IMG/VR virus record: IMGVR_UViG_3300030117_004523
Coordinates: 1-45,863 of that record
DNA: 45,863 nt
DNA from: a virus
Strand: one strand, 5' to 3'
This document shows positions 14,822 through 20,728 of the stretch, one piece after another. The notes below the pieces were generated by a model. It saw nothing but the letters and a program-made list of their open reading frames with translations, did no database searches and was not told where the DNA came from. How positions within the stretch are numbered: position 1 is the first letter of the stretch; each line of letters starts with the position of its first letter. Position numbers and translations under genes: made by a program.

Positions 14822-15307
14822 ATGTCACAAGCAATAACAAGCACAAGAGAACTAATTAATATATTAGACAGTGCAGAAATAAATGCAAAAGAAATAGCAT
14901 CAATTAAAGATGTAGTTAACTATTCGCCAAATGGTGAAAAGGACGCTGATGGTAATGAAATAACATTGTCAAACTATATTTATATTACGATGCAGGACTT
15001 AAAACAAGAAGTTAAAGGGCTAAAGGAAGAGTCTAAAAACATAACTGCGGACTATGTTAAATCACAGTGCGACAAAACACATGTTATGGTCGAGAGGCAG
15101 ACATTAAAGGATATGGTAAGGTCTTGTAGCAGCGCTTATGATGACGCAGATGCTGTAGAGTATGATGCTGAAGAGACTGAAAACTATGCAAGAAGCATAA
15201 CAAGCTCCCTTAGTGACTGCAAATCATCAATAGACTACATCAAAGAAGACCTTGAAGGCTTAGCATTTCGAGATATGCCTGAGGAAGAAGAGAAATCTGA
15301 TGAGTAG
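14822..15307 (+). CDS. Acidic helical early protein
   Basis: A 161-residue protein with AAGGAGG ideally placed. It is rich in Asp, Glu, Ser and Lys and largely helical, with probable coiled coil (LKQEVKGLKEESKNITADYVKS) and an acidic middle (YDDADAVEYDAEETENYARS). The C-terminus is PEEEEKSDE. No catalytic motif. It overlaps the next gene by 8 bases. Confidence 0.6.
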   Translation: MSQAITSTRELINILDSAEINAKEIASIKDVVNYSPNGEKDADGNEITLSNYIYITMQDLKQEVKGLKEESKNITADYVKSQCDKTHVMVERQTLKDMVRSCSSAYDDADAVEYDAEETENYARSITSSLSDCKSSIDYIKEDLEGLAFRDMPEEEEKSDE

Positions 15308-15605
15308 TGATGATATGAAGAGAAGACTTGAGCTTGAGAGAGATGATTTAACAAGCTTATTGTCAGATGGCGACCCTGAGGTAATACAAAATATGCAGGC
15401 TTGGTATGATGCCTGTAGTGGTATCGCTAAACTACAGAGCGCAGAAAAAGCACATTATGAATATCTTGATATGAGAGGTATGATTGCACTTAGCGGTGCA
15501 GACCTACCTTTAATTAAAGATTACATAGATGATAAATGCGTAATACTTATTCCCAAGAAATCCTACAAAGATGCTTCTGCATCAATGGATACATCAAGGG
15601 ATTAA
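15300..15605 (+). CDS. Small early protein before the RNA block
   Basis: A 101-residue acidic, helical protein (MSSDDMKRRLELERDDLTSLLSD, then YDACSGIAKLQSAEKAHYEYLDMRG). The region of its start, CTGATGAGTAGTGATGA (15298-15314), looks like a variant of the repeat motif with one inserted base. It is the last gene before the 580-base noncoding block. No family recognised. Confidence 0.55.
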   Translation: MSSDDMKRRLELERDDLTSLLSDGDPEVIQNMQAWYDACSGIAKLQSAEKAHYEYLDMRGMIALSGADLPLIKDYIDDKCVILIPKKSYKDASASMDTSRD

Positions 15606-15607
15606 AC

Positions 15608-16144
15608 TTCCGTATGGGTCTTAGACAAGTGCCCAAAACAGATACGGAACAACACCTATGTAATGCACGTTGCTTAGCAATAGATGTTTTAGGTGTGGGG
15701 GCAATAACTGGTCCTATAAGTCCTATGTAATTCAACAGTAGAGTGTTTACACTTGCTCGTATTAGGCAAAGGAATATGTGAGCCCCCATTATAGACGAGA
15801 GGCTGATTGGATAGGCAGTGGTCTGCAAAACCACACTAAACGGGTTCGATTCCCGTCTCGTCTTCAGAATTGAGAGTATAATAAAGATAGGGAGCCCAAT
15901 ATATCTTCGGAGAAATGGTATGCTACTAGTCATCGAAAGTCTAACTGCAGTAATTCGAGTAGGTTATACTCTCAAAATATTAGGCAGAGTAGAGAGCTGT
16001 GCACACTTTTACTACATAAGTGCATCAATATAAAGAGTTTTAGTATTGCATTTGTTTTCTCTTTATTATGATTCGTGAGAGCAGACGGGGTGCTAAGGTT
16101 ACCTTATTACCTATATCATCCTATTTGATACTCTGCCGATATTT
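15608..16144 (+). ncRNA. Candidate large structured noncoding RNA with an embedded tRNA
   Basis: This 540-base stretch has no coding frame consistent with its neighbours but contains consecutive long-range stems. TTCCGTAT (15608-15615) pairs with 15642-15649. ACACCTA (15652-15658) pairs with 15690-15696 and encloses TTGC-TTA-GCAA. GGGGGC (15697-15702) pairs with 15782-15787. Then comes the tRNA-Cys. TTGAGAGTATAA (15870-15881) pairs perfectly over 12 bases with 15964-15975. GGCAGAGTA (15983-15991) pairs with 16129-16137, extended by AAATAT/ATATTT, and encloses ATAAAGAG/CTCTTTAT (16030-16037, 16059-16066). Size, complexity and the tRNA recall the large ornate phage RNAs GOLLD and ROOL; membership is not shown. 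Confidence 0.55.
15793..15864 (+). tRNA. tRNA-Cys (anticodon GCA)
   Basis: Acceptor stem AGACGAG (15793-15799) with CTCGTCT (15857-15863), anticodon stem GTGGT/ACCAC around the 7-base loop CTGCAAA with GCA at 15825-15827, five-base variable loop and T arm ACGGG-TTCGATT-CCCGT. The discriminator base 15864 is T, as required by cysteinyl-tRNA synthetase. The D arm is short with a weak stem, and position 8 is A rather than the usual T. CCA is not encoded. GCA reads both Cys codons; the early genes encode several Cys-rich zinc ribbons. Confidence 0.88.
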
Positions 16145-16162
16145 AACTAACACAAATAAACA

Positions 16163-16175
16163 CTGATGATAGTGA
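16163..16175 (+). repeat. Early-region repeat motif, copy 7 (CTGATGATAGTGA)
   Basis: Full 13-base copy in noncoding sequence, running straight into the ribosome binding site AAGGAGG of the gene at 16188. Here the motif is clearly not protein-coding. Confidence 0.65.
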
Positions 16176-16187
16176 AAGGAGGCTCTT

Positions 16188-16469
16188 ATGAGCAAAATAG
16201 ATAAAGACAAAATAGTTGAAGCCCTTGATACAGTAAAGGCTGTTTACCCTGATATATTTGGAACAAACAGCTCTTTTGTGGACGACTTCAACAAAATGTT
16301 AGAGGTTATAGGTATGGAACCTTCTGGCAAAATGAAAGAAAAGCTAGAAGACCTAACTGAAGCTGCTGACAAAATGATGGCACAAGAAGAAAAAACAAAA
16401 CAGTCAATCAAAGACGCACAGAAGGAGATTGACAGACTTTATAATCAAACTAAGAAGGAGAACAAATAA
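16188..16469 (+). CDS. Small coiled-coil early protein
   Basis: A 93-residue helical protein with AAGGAGG in front. After a short globular-like start (KIVEALDTVKAVYPDIFGTNSSFVDDF) it ends in a Lys/Glu-rich coiled coil (LEDLTEAADKMMAQEEKTKQS, then DAQKEIDRLYNQTKKEN). The stop overlaps the next start (TAATG). Function unknown. Confidence 0.6.
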   Translation: MSKIDKDKIVEALDTVKAVYPDIFGTNSSFVDDFNKMLEVIGMEPSGKMKEKLEDLTEAADKMMAQEEKTKQSIKDAQKEIDRLYNQTKKENK

Positions 16470-17008
16470 TGGGATTCGATTTATATGGCGAAATGCCACA
16501 GATGAACAAACATACAAAAGAGTATAAAACATATCATAAATATGTTGACATGAACTTCAGTGATAAGCAGAAGATTTTTGAAGAAAAACCTGAGCTACAA
16601 GATAAATACTACGAAGAGATGAGTCAGTACGAGGAAGATAATCCTGGTTTTTATTTTAGGAATAACTGTTGGTGGTGGAGGCCATTATGGGACTTTGTTT
16701 ACGCATCTTGTGACGACATATTAACAGAAGATGATTACTCGCATGGAAACTATAATGATGGGCACTTAATTGATAAAGATAGAGCTTTAGCGATAGCAGA
16801 TAGGCTTGATGAGTTAATCAAAGATGGCACAGTAATGAGACATCAAGTTGAATATGAAGCACAAAGAGCCCAAGCACAAGAAGATAATAAGGGTAAAAAG
16901 TCAAGTGATGAAGGATATTCTTGGCAAGCGAGCTACCCTTTTGATGCAAAGAATGTAGAGGACTTTGCGACATTCTGTAGACAGTCTGGAGGTTTCTCTA
17001 TATGTTAG
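16469..17008 (+). CDS. Conserved phage protein of the MGFDLYG type, unknown function
   Basis: A 179-residue protein with AAGGAG 8 bases before the ATG. The opening MGFDLYGEMP and the central YFRNNCWWWRPLWDFVYASCDD are hallmarks of a small protein found in diverse phages and some bacteria; its function is not known. Other features are the run of aromatic residues around NNCWWWRPLWDF and an Asp/His-rich stretch after it. The C-terminus (WQASYPFDAKNVEDFATFCRQSGGFSIC) resembles the conserved end of that family, giving good confidence that the frame is complete. Confidence 0.65.
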   Translation: MGFDLYGEMPQMNKHTKEYKTYHKYVDMNFSDKQKIFEEKPELQDKYYEEMSQYEEDNPGFYFRNNCWWWRPLWDFVYASCDDILTEDDYSHGNYNDGHLIDKDRALAIADRLDELIKDGTVMRHQVEYEAQRAQAQEDNKGKKSSDEGYSWQASYPFDAKNVEDFATFCRQSGGFSIC

Positions 17009-17064
17009 AAATAATTGTTGCTACAATTCTTGTTATTGGTATAGTTTTTCTTTTTTTTGGTTGA
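17002..17064 (+). CDS. 20-residue membrane micro-protein
   Basis: ATG 17002 to TGA 17062-17064, overlapping the end of the 179-residue gene by 7 bases, with GGAGG 9 bases upstream. The product is almost only a membrane span: MLEII, then VATILVIGIVFLFFG. The good binding site and the overlapping-start layout support translation, but the frame is very short. Function unknown. Confidence 0.45.
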   Translation: MLEIIVATILVIGIVFLFFG

Positions 17065-17184
17065 GATAACTGTGAGAATGATTGAGATTATTAACGAGTA
17101 TTAAAAATAATAAAAATATTGTTTGGTATATTAATGTATTTAATGTATTTTTTTATATCAATAATTGCTAAAAAGAGGAGCTAT

Positions 17185-17355
17185 ATGGACGAGAAATACA
17201 CAACTTATGTGATAAAGTCAATTCCAAGAGAGACCTGGAGAATGTTTAAGATGAGATTTCTGCAAGACGGGTTTGATACTTGTAATGAAGCACTGCTTCA
17301 CATTGTGACAAAATATTCAAATGGAGAACTAAATGCCAAAGAAACGGAACGCTAG
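17185..17355 (+). CDS. Ribbon-helix-helix-like small regulator
   Basis: A 56-residue protein starting MDEKYTTYVIKSIPRETW. ATG 17185 is preferred to the upstream in-frame ATG 17119 because AGAGGAG sits 4 bases before it and the upstream extension would add an unlikely hydrophobic leader. The pattern of a short strand (YVIKSIP) followed by two helices (RETWRMFKMRFLQDG and CNEALLHIVTKYSNG) fits ribbon-helix-helix DNA-binding proteins. It overlaps the nuclease gene by 23 bases, so it could autoregulate the recombination genes. Confidence 0.55.
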   Translation: MDEKYTTYVIKSIPRETWRMFKMRFLQDGFDTCNEALLHIVTKYSNGELNAKETER

Positions 17356-18133
17356 TCCTGTTGACATAGAAGGCATCTACGAAGATTATATATCGAATAA
17401 GAGCAACGAAAACAGAAAAGCTAGGTATGATGGTAAGGAGAGTTATTACCATGCTAGCAGCACTGGTTCCTGCTCAAGAAAGATATGGTTTGAGTCTGTG
17501 CAAAAAGCTGTACCAACAAATCTTCCAGATAGTAGAGCTCAAAGACTTCTTCGTCTTGGGACTATTGTTCATGATGATATTCAGGAATCTTTGTTACAAT
17601 ACAATGTTACAAGTAATGTTACAAGTAATGTAACAATACATAGTAACGAAGAAAAAGAAAATAATATAAAAGAAAAAGAATCTGAGTTTTTCGTAGAAGA
17701 AGAAATTACTATACCTTCCCTAAATGTTAGAGGTTTTTACGACCTTGTTGCTAAAGTTTCTGAAGAGGTTTACCTTTTTGATTTTAAGACTATGGCTGCA
17801 TACACTTGGAGTAGGAAGTTTGGTCATAACAAAGACCCAAATCCTTCAAGGTTACACGAGATGCAATTAGGCACATATGGTATCGCCATAAAGGAGAAGT
17901 TTGGAAGACTTGATGGTATGTATCTCTGTTACTACAAAAAGGACGATTCAAGGCTTAAAACTGTCCCTGTTTCAATGAGCTATCTTGGCTATGCCGAGAG
18001 CTATTGGAGGGATATTAACGAGGAACATAAAAAGGGTTTACCTATGTTTAGAGAGGGAGTTTCACCTGCATATCCTTGGATGTGTGGTTACTGTCAATTT
18101 AAAACTCTCTGTAACCCCGTTTCTTTTAAATGA
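17333..18133 (+). CDS. Cas4/RecB-like PD-(D/E)XK exonuclease with iron-sulphur cysteines
   Basis: A 266-residue nuclease. Catalytic residues of the RecB/Cas4 group are visible: H80 (LGTIVHDD), D137 (GFYDLVAK), D150 and K152 (LFDFKTM), then a Gln motif (HEMQLGTYG). Four cysteines placed as in Cas4 and AddB (C47 in GSCSRK, C251, C254 and C260 in CGYCQFKTLC) suggest a 4Fe-4S cluster. Followed by a Rad52-like annealing protein, it would resect DNA ends in a two-component recombination system. Residues 91-102 carry three NVT units from a short DNA repeat. Confidence 0.82.
   Translation: MPKKRNASPVDIEGIYEDYISNKSNENRKARYDGKESYYHASSTGSCSRKIWFESVQKAVPTNLPDSRAQRLLRLGTIVHDDIQESLLQYNVTSNVTSNVTIHSNEEKENNIKEKESEFFVEEEITIPSLNVRGFYDLVAKVSEEVYLFDFKTMAAYTWSRKFGHNKDPNPSRLHEMQLGTYGIAIKEKFGRLDGMYLCYYKKDDSRLKTVPVSMSYLGYAESYWRDINEEHKKGLPMFREGVSPAYPWMCGYCQFKTLCNPVSFK
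17604..17639 (+). repeat. Three tandem 12-base units inside the nuclease gene
   Basis: Two identical units AATGTTACAAGT (17604-17615, 17616-17627) and a diverged third (17628-17639). They code for NVTS-NVTS-NVTI between the conserved H80 and D137 blocks, in a Lys/Glu/Asn-rich linker. Confidence 0.7.
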
Positions 18134-18140
18134 AAGGAAG

Positions 18141-18151
18141 GATGATAGTGA
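18141..18151 (+). repeat. Early-region repeat motif, copy 8 (GATGATAGTGA)
   Basis: 11-base copy directly after AAAGGAAG, containing start candidates ATG 18142 and GTG 18148 of the Rad52-like gene. Bases 18142-18157 equal 10517-10532. Confidence 0.6.
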
Positions 18152-18609
18152 TTAAAGAGAAAGACCTTAGCAATTTAACAAGCGACACACCTATAGAAGA
18201 AAGAAAGTATAGGGTAGGCAATACTTTTGACTATAATGGTAAAAGGTGGGCTAATATGCTATGTTATGTTGATGCAAGGTATGTTCAAGATAAACTTGAT
18301 AGTGTGGTTGGTATCGGTAATTGGAGTAATAGCTTTAATGAGATTAAAGGTAGTCTATTCTGCACAATAACTGTTACTTACCAAAGAAATGATGGAAGTA
18401 TTGCTACGATTCAAAAAACGGATTGCGGTACTGAGTCTAACGTAGAGAAACAAAAAGGTGAGGCAAGTGATGCCTTTAAACGTGCAGCAGTTCAATTTGG
18501 TATTGCTAGAGATTTATACAATCTTGACCAAAGCAAGCATAGAGTTGAAATGATAAAGGGCACTAATGGTAAATATTACCCACCTAAAAACTGGAAACCA
18601 AGTAAATAA
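18142..18609 (+). CDS. Rad52/Rad22-like single-strand annealing protein
   Basis: About 155 residues. The core WANMLCYVDARYVQDKLDSVVGIGNWSNSF, then GSLFCTITVTYQ, then KTDCGTESNVEKQKGEASDAFKRAAVQFGIARDLYNL is the signature of the phage Rad52/Rad22 (Sak-type) annealing family. It would coat 3' tails made by the upstream nuclease and pair them. The ATG at 18130 lacks a binding site; AAAGGAAGG lies 0-5 bases before ATG 18142 and is better spaced for GTG 18148, so the exact start is open. The previous stop is only a few bases away. Confidence 0.85.
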   Translation: MIVIKEKDLSNLTSDTPIEERKYRVGNTFDYNGKRWANMLCYVDARYVQDKLDSVVGIGNWSNSFNEIKGSLFCTITVTYQRNDGSIATIQKTDCGTESNVEKQKGEASDAFKRAAVQFGIARDLYNLDQSKHRVEMIKGTNGKYYPPKNWKPSK

Positions 18610-18619
18610 AAGGAGATGT

Positions 18620-19225
18620 ATGGAGAATATGAATGAGATGTTCAACAATGCAACAGATAGTTCCGTTTATGTAGACAATGGTGAGGAAAAGAAAAAGTTC
18701 ACACCTATACAGCCTGGAGAATACAAAGGGCACATAAAGGAATATAATTCTAGAATTGTTGAGTGGACAAACAAACAAAGTGGAGATGCTTACAAGGCAA
18801 GAGTTCACAACTATAAGGTTGAGTTAGCAGGCAATGCTGGCCCCTTTGAAGAGTTTAATGGAAGAATGTTCCGCTCAAGCGGTTGTTTTCAATTCTTAGA
18901 GCCAAAAGAGGGAGATAATTTTGTTTCAAACAAAAGTGGAAACAAGTCATACCTTAGGTTCTGTGAAGATATAGGAATTGAGTGTAAAGAAGTCGAGAGA
19001 GAGGTTGATGGCCAAACTGTGATAGTGAAGCAATTACCTAATCTTGAAGAGAAAACTGTATTAGGTAAACCTGTTGTTGCTGTTCTTAATTATGGTAAAT
19101 CTTACAAGAATAAGAATGGCTTTGATACAAAGCCTATGCAGGTCAAGTTTATTAAGAGGTGGGAAGATGGTAAGCCTCTTGATATTAAAACTGAAGAGGA
19201 AAATCTTGATGATATTCCGTTCTAA
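18620..19225 (+). CDS. Single-stranded DNA-binding protein, DUF669-like, with SSB-type tip
   Basis: 201 residues, start ATG 18620 chosen for AAGGAG 6 bases upstream. The region FTPIQPGEYKGHIKEYNSRIVEWTNKQSGDAYKARVHNYKVEL resembles the OB-fold start of DUF669-type phage SSB proteins. The protein ends LDDIPF, the acidic-hydrophobic tip by which bacterial SSB recruits repair and replication proteins. It lies between annealing protein and helicase genes, as expected for a replication/recombination cluster. The call is based on the tip, context and fold-like pattern rather than a full family match. Confidence 0.72.
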   Translation: MENMNEMFNNATDSSVYVDNGEEKKKFTPIQPGEYKGHIKEYNSRIVEWTNKQSGDAYKARVHNYKVELAGNAGPFEEFNGRMFRSSGCFQFLEPKEGDNFVSNKSGNKSYLRFCEDIGIECKEVEREVDGQTVIVKQLPNLEEKTVLGKPVVAVLNYGKSYKNKNGFDTKPMQVKFIKRWEDGKPLDIKTEEENLDDIPF

Positions 19226-19337
19226 ATCATCAAAAAAACTATTTAGTAGGGTAATGTATAGGTTTGGGGTTAAAACTACTAAAATAGCTAGAATAATGCG
19301 AATATCAAGGGCAACTGTCTATAGATATATTAAATAA
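19209..19337 (+). CDS. 42-residue helix-turn-helix micro-protein
   Basis: Start ATG 19209 lies inside the last codons of the SSB-like gene in another frame, with GAGGA 8 bases before it. The product is very basic (MIFRSKSSKKLFSRVMYRFG) and ends KIARIMRISRATVYRYIK, a good match to resolvase/Hin-type helix-turn-helix segments (IA-x-x-x-x-ISRATVYRYI). It is about the size of the isolated DNA-binding domain, so it may be a stand-alone regulator or the remnant of a larger recombinase. Confidence 0.55.
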   Translation: MIFRSKSSKKLFSRVMYRFGVKTTKIARIMRISRATVYRYIK

Positions 19338-19349
19338 TAATGTGAGGGT

Positions 19350-19400
19350 CTGTTGGTCGCACGCTTATGCCACCCCCTGTTATACATAAAACACCAACAG
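19350..19400 (+). promoter_or_regulatory. Leader hairpin before the 19430 gene
   Basis: CTGTTGGT (19350-19357) pairs perfectly with ACCAACAG (19393-19400) across a 35-base loop, in the gap between the micro-gene and the next start. It ends 20 bases before the ribosome binding site and could control translation. Confidence 0.35.
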
Positions 19401-19429
19401 GCTCTTGCCCATTAAAAATAGGAGAAATT

Positions 19430-19633
19430 ATGGGTAGAGCAATACAAATGGAAAATGATATTGAGAAGCTTCGTAATGACGTTTCTAAATTAAACAGCGA
19501 GGTAGAATTTTTAAAGACAACTATAACTGAGCTTATAGAATTAGCAAAGGGAGGTGTTGATGAGCAGCCAAAACCAAAAAAGAAAAAGGCTAAAATTAAA
19601 GACAGAGTTAAGAACAATACATCTGACGAGTGA
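19430..19633 (+). CDS. Small coiled-coil protein with basic tail
   Basis: A 67-residue protein; ATG 19430 is chosen for AGGAGA 5 bases upstream rather than the in-frame ATG in the hairpin loop. Residues 7-40 form a coiled coil (MENDIEKLRNDVSKLNSEVEFLKTTITELIELA), followed by a Lys-rich tail (QPKPKKKKAKIKDRVK) likely to bind nucleic acid. It overlaps the next gene by 74 bases. Confidence 0.55.
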   Translation: MGRAIQMENDIEKLRNDVSKLNSEVEFLKTTITELIELAKGGVDEQPKPKKKKAKIKDRVKNNTSDE

Positions 19634-19916
19634 TGGTGGTAAGTTTTTCTCAAAAGAGGAAGCAGAACAACATCAGATTAGATGTGATGAAGAGATGCTA
19701 AGAAAGGAGTTAAGTATGTACGAAGAATTAAGCAGTTTAATTCAGACTATATTAGATAAGAATAATTGGGGTGTTCATTATAAGTCTCACCCATTACAGG
19801 TACATCCAATAGATGGTGATGCACCAATGTATGCTGTTAATAGCGTAGATGAGACCACTCTTAATGCAGCTATAAAGAATGCTATATTGGAGGGTAAGGA
19901 TGATACACAAGGGTAA
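19560..19916 (+). CDS. Unknown early protein (118 residues)
   Basis: Start ATG 19560 has GGGAGG 5 bases upstream. The first 25 residues are very basic (MSSQNQKRKRLKLKTELRT), perhaps an effect of reading the overlapping Lys-rich tail in another frame; the rest is a soluble helical/beta protein (FFSKEEAEQHQIRCDEEMLRKEL, then HYKSHPLQVHPIDGDAPMYAVNSVDETTLNAAIKNAIL). A later start at ATG 19696 (MLRKEL) cannot be excluded. It overlaps the methyltransferase gene by 17 bases. Confidence 0.5.
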   Translation: MSSQNQKRKRLKLKTELRTIHLTSDGGKFFSKEEAEQHQIRCDEEMLRKELSMYEELSSLIQTILDKNNWGVHYKSHPLQVHPIDGDAPMYAVNSVDETTLNAAIKNAILEGKDDTQG

Positions 19917-20715
19917 TGCCCTTGATGTCTTTCCTTCTTTAAAAACACACTCTGTACAAACGATAGTGACAAGCCCGCCCTATTGGGGCTTGAGAGATTA
20001 TGATAATGACGAACAGTTAGGTCAAGAAGCGACCCCTGAGCTGTTTGTGAAGAAACTCGTCTCTATTTTTGATTCAGGTAGGCATACTTTAAAGGAAGAT
20101 GGAACATTATGGGTGAATATAGCAGATACATTTTTTGGGCCAAAAGGTGGGCATTTTAATTCTAGCAATAGTATTACAAATAAAGACACAGGGGCTGAGT
20201 ATAGAATGAAGAAGAAAGCTCCCGCTCCTCATTTGTATTTAAAAACAGGAGATTTGTGTGGGGTTCCATGGCAATTTGCAATAGCTATGCAGAAAGATGG
20301 TTGGTGGCTTAAGAATGATATTATATGGCACAAACCAAACCCTATGCCCGAAGCTGTTAATAATAGGTGTTGTAAAGCACATGAGTATATATTCTTGTTT
20401 ACAAAGAGCAAGCAGTATTACTTTGACGCAGACGCAATTAGAGAAGGTGACAATAACGTTAGGAAGACTGATGTGTGGACTATCAATACGTCACAATATA
20501 AGGGAGCACACTTTGCTGTTTTCCCTTCACAGTTGCCTGAGATATGTATAAAGGCAGGTTCTAGAGTTGGAGATACAGTTTTAGACCCATTTATGGGTAG
20601 CGGAACTACCGCAGAAACAGCTATTAGATTAGGAAGAAAATGGGAAGGTATAGAACTTAATGAGGATTATATAAGAATTATAAAGGAGAGAACATCACAA
20701 ACTGAACTGTTTTAA
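19900..20715 (+). CDS. DNA methyltransferase, beta class (N4-C or N6-A)
   Basis: 271 residues from ATG 19900 (GTAAGG upstream; the ATG at 19879 is less likely). The catalytic motif TSPPYWGLRDY (SPPY at 25-28) comes before the S-adenosylmethionine motif DPFMGSGTT (229-237), the beta-class order; ELNEDY follows. SPPY is more usual in N4-cytosine enzymes. The central LKEDGTLWVNIADTF and KNDIIWHKPNPMPEAVNNRCCKAHEYIFLFTK segments fit this family. No restriction gene is adjacent, so it probably modifies phage DNA against host restriction. Confidence 0.88.
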   Translation: MIHKGNALDVFPSLKTHSVQTIVTSPPYWGLRDYDNDEQLGQEATPELFVKKLVSIFDSGRHTLKEDGTLWVNIADTFFGPKGGHFNSSNSITNKDTGAEYRMKKKAPAPHLYLKTGDLCGVPWQFAIAMQKDGWWLKNDIIWHKPNPMPEAVNNRCCKAHEYIFLFTKSKQYYFDADAIREGDNNVRKTDVWTINTSQYKGAHFAVFPSQLPEICIKAGSRVGDTVLDPFMGSGTTAETAIRLGRKWEGIELNEDYIRIIKERTSQTELF

Positions 20716-20728
20716 AGAAAGGTAATAG

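Noticed and set aside
15697-15864. The GGGGGC/GCCCCC domain plus tRNA as a phage tmRNA.
   Set aside because: The tRNA part is a complete tRNA-Cys with its own anticodon arm, and there is no tmRNA-type 5' sequence or tag frame.
11115-16175. CTGATGA in the repeat motif as the conserved core of hammerhead ribozymes.
   Set aside because: The other required parts (a stem II followed by GAAA, and a cleavage-site strand with stems I and III) cannot be found around the copies.
17119-17184. Upstream in-frame extension of the RHH-like protein with a hydrophobic leader.
   Set aside because: The strong AGAGGAG is placed for ATG 17185 and the extension is AT-rich noncoding-like sequence.
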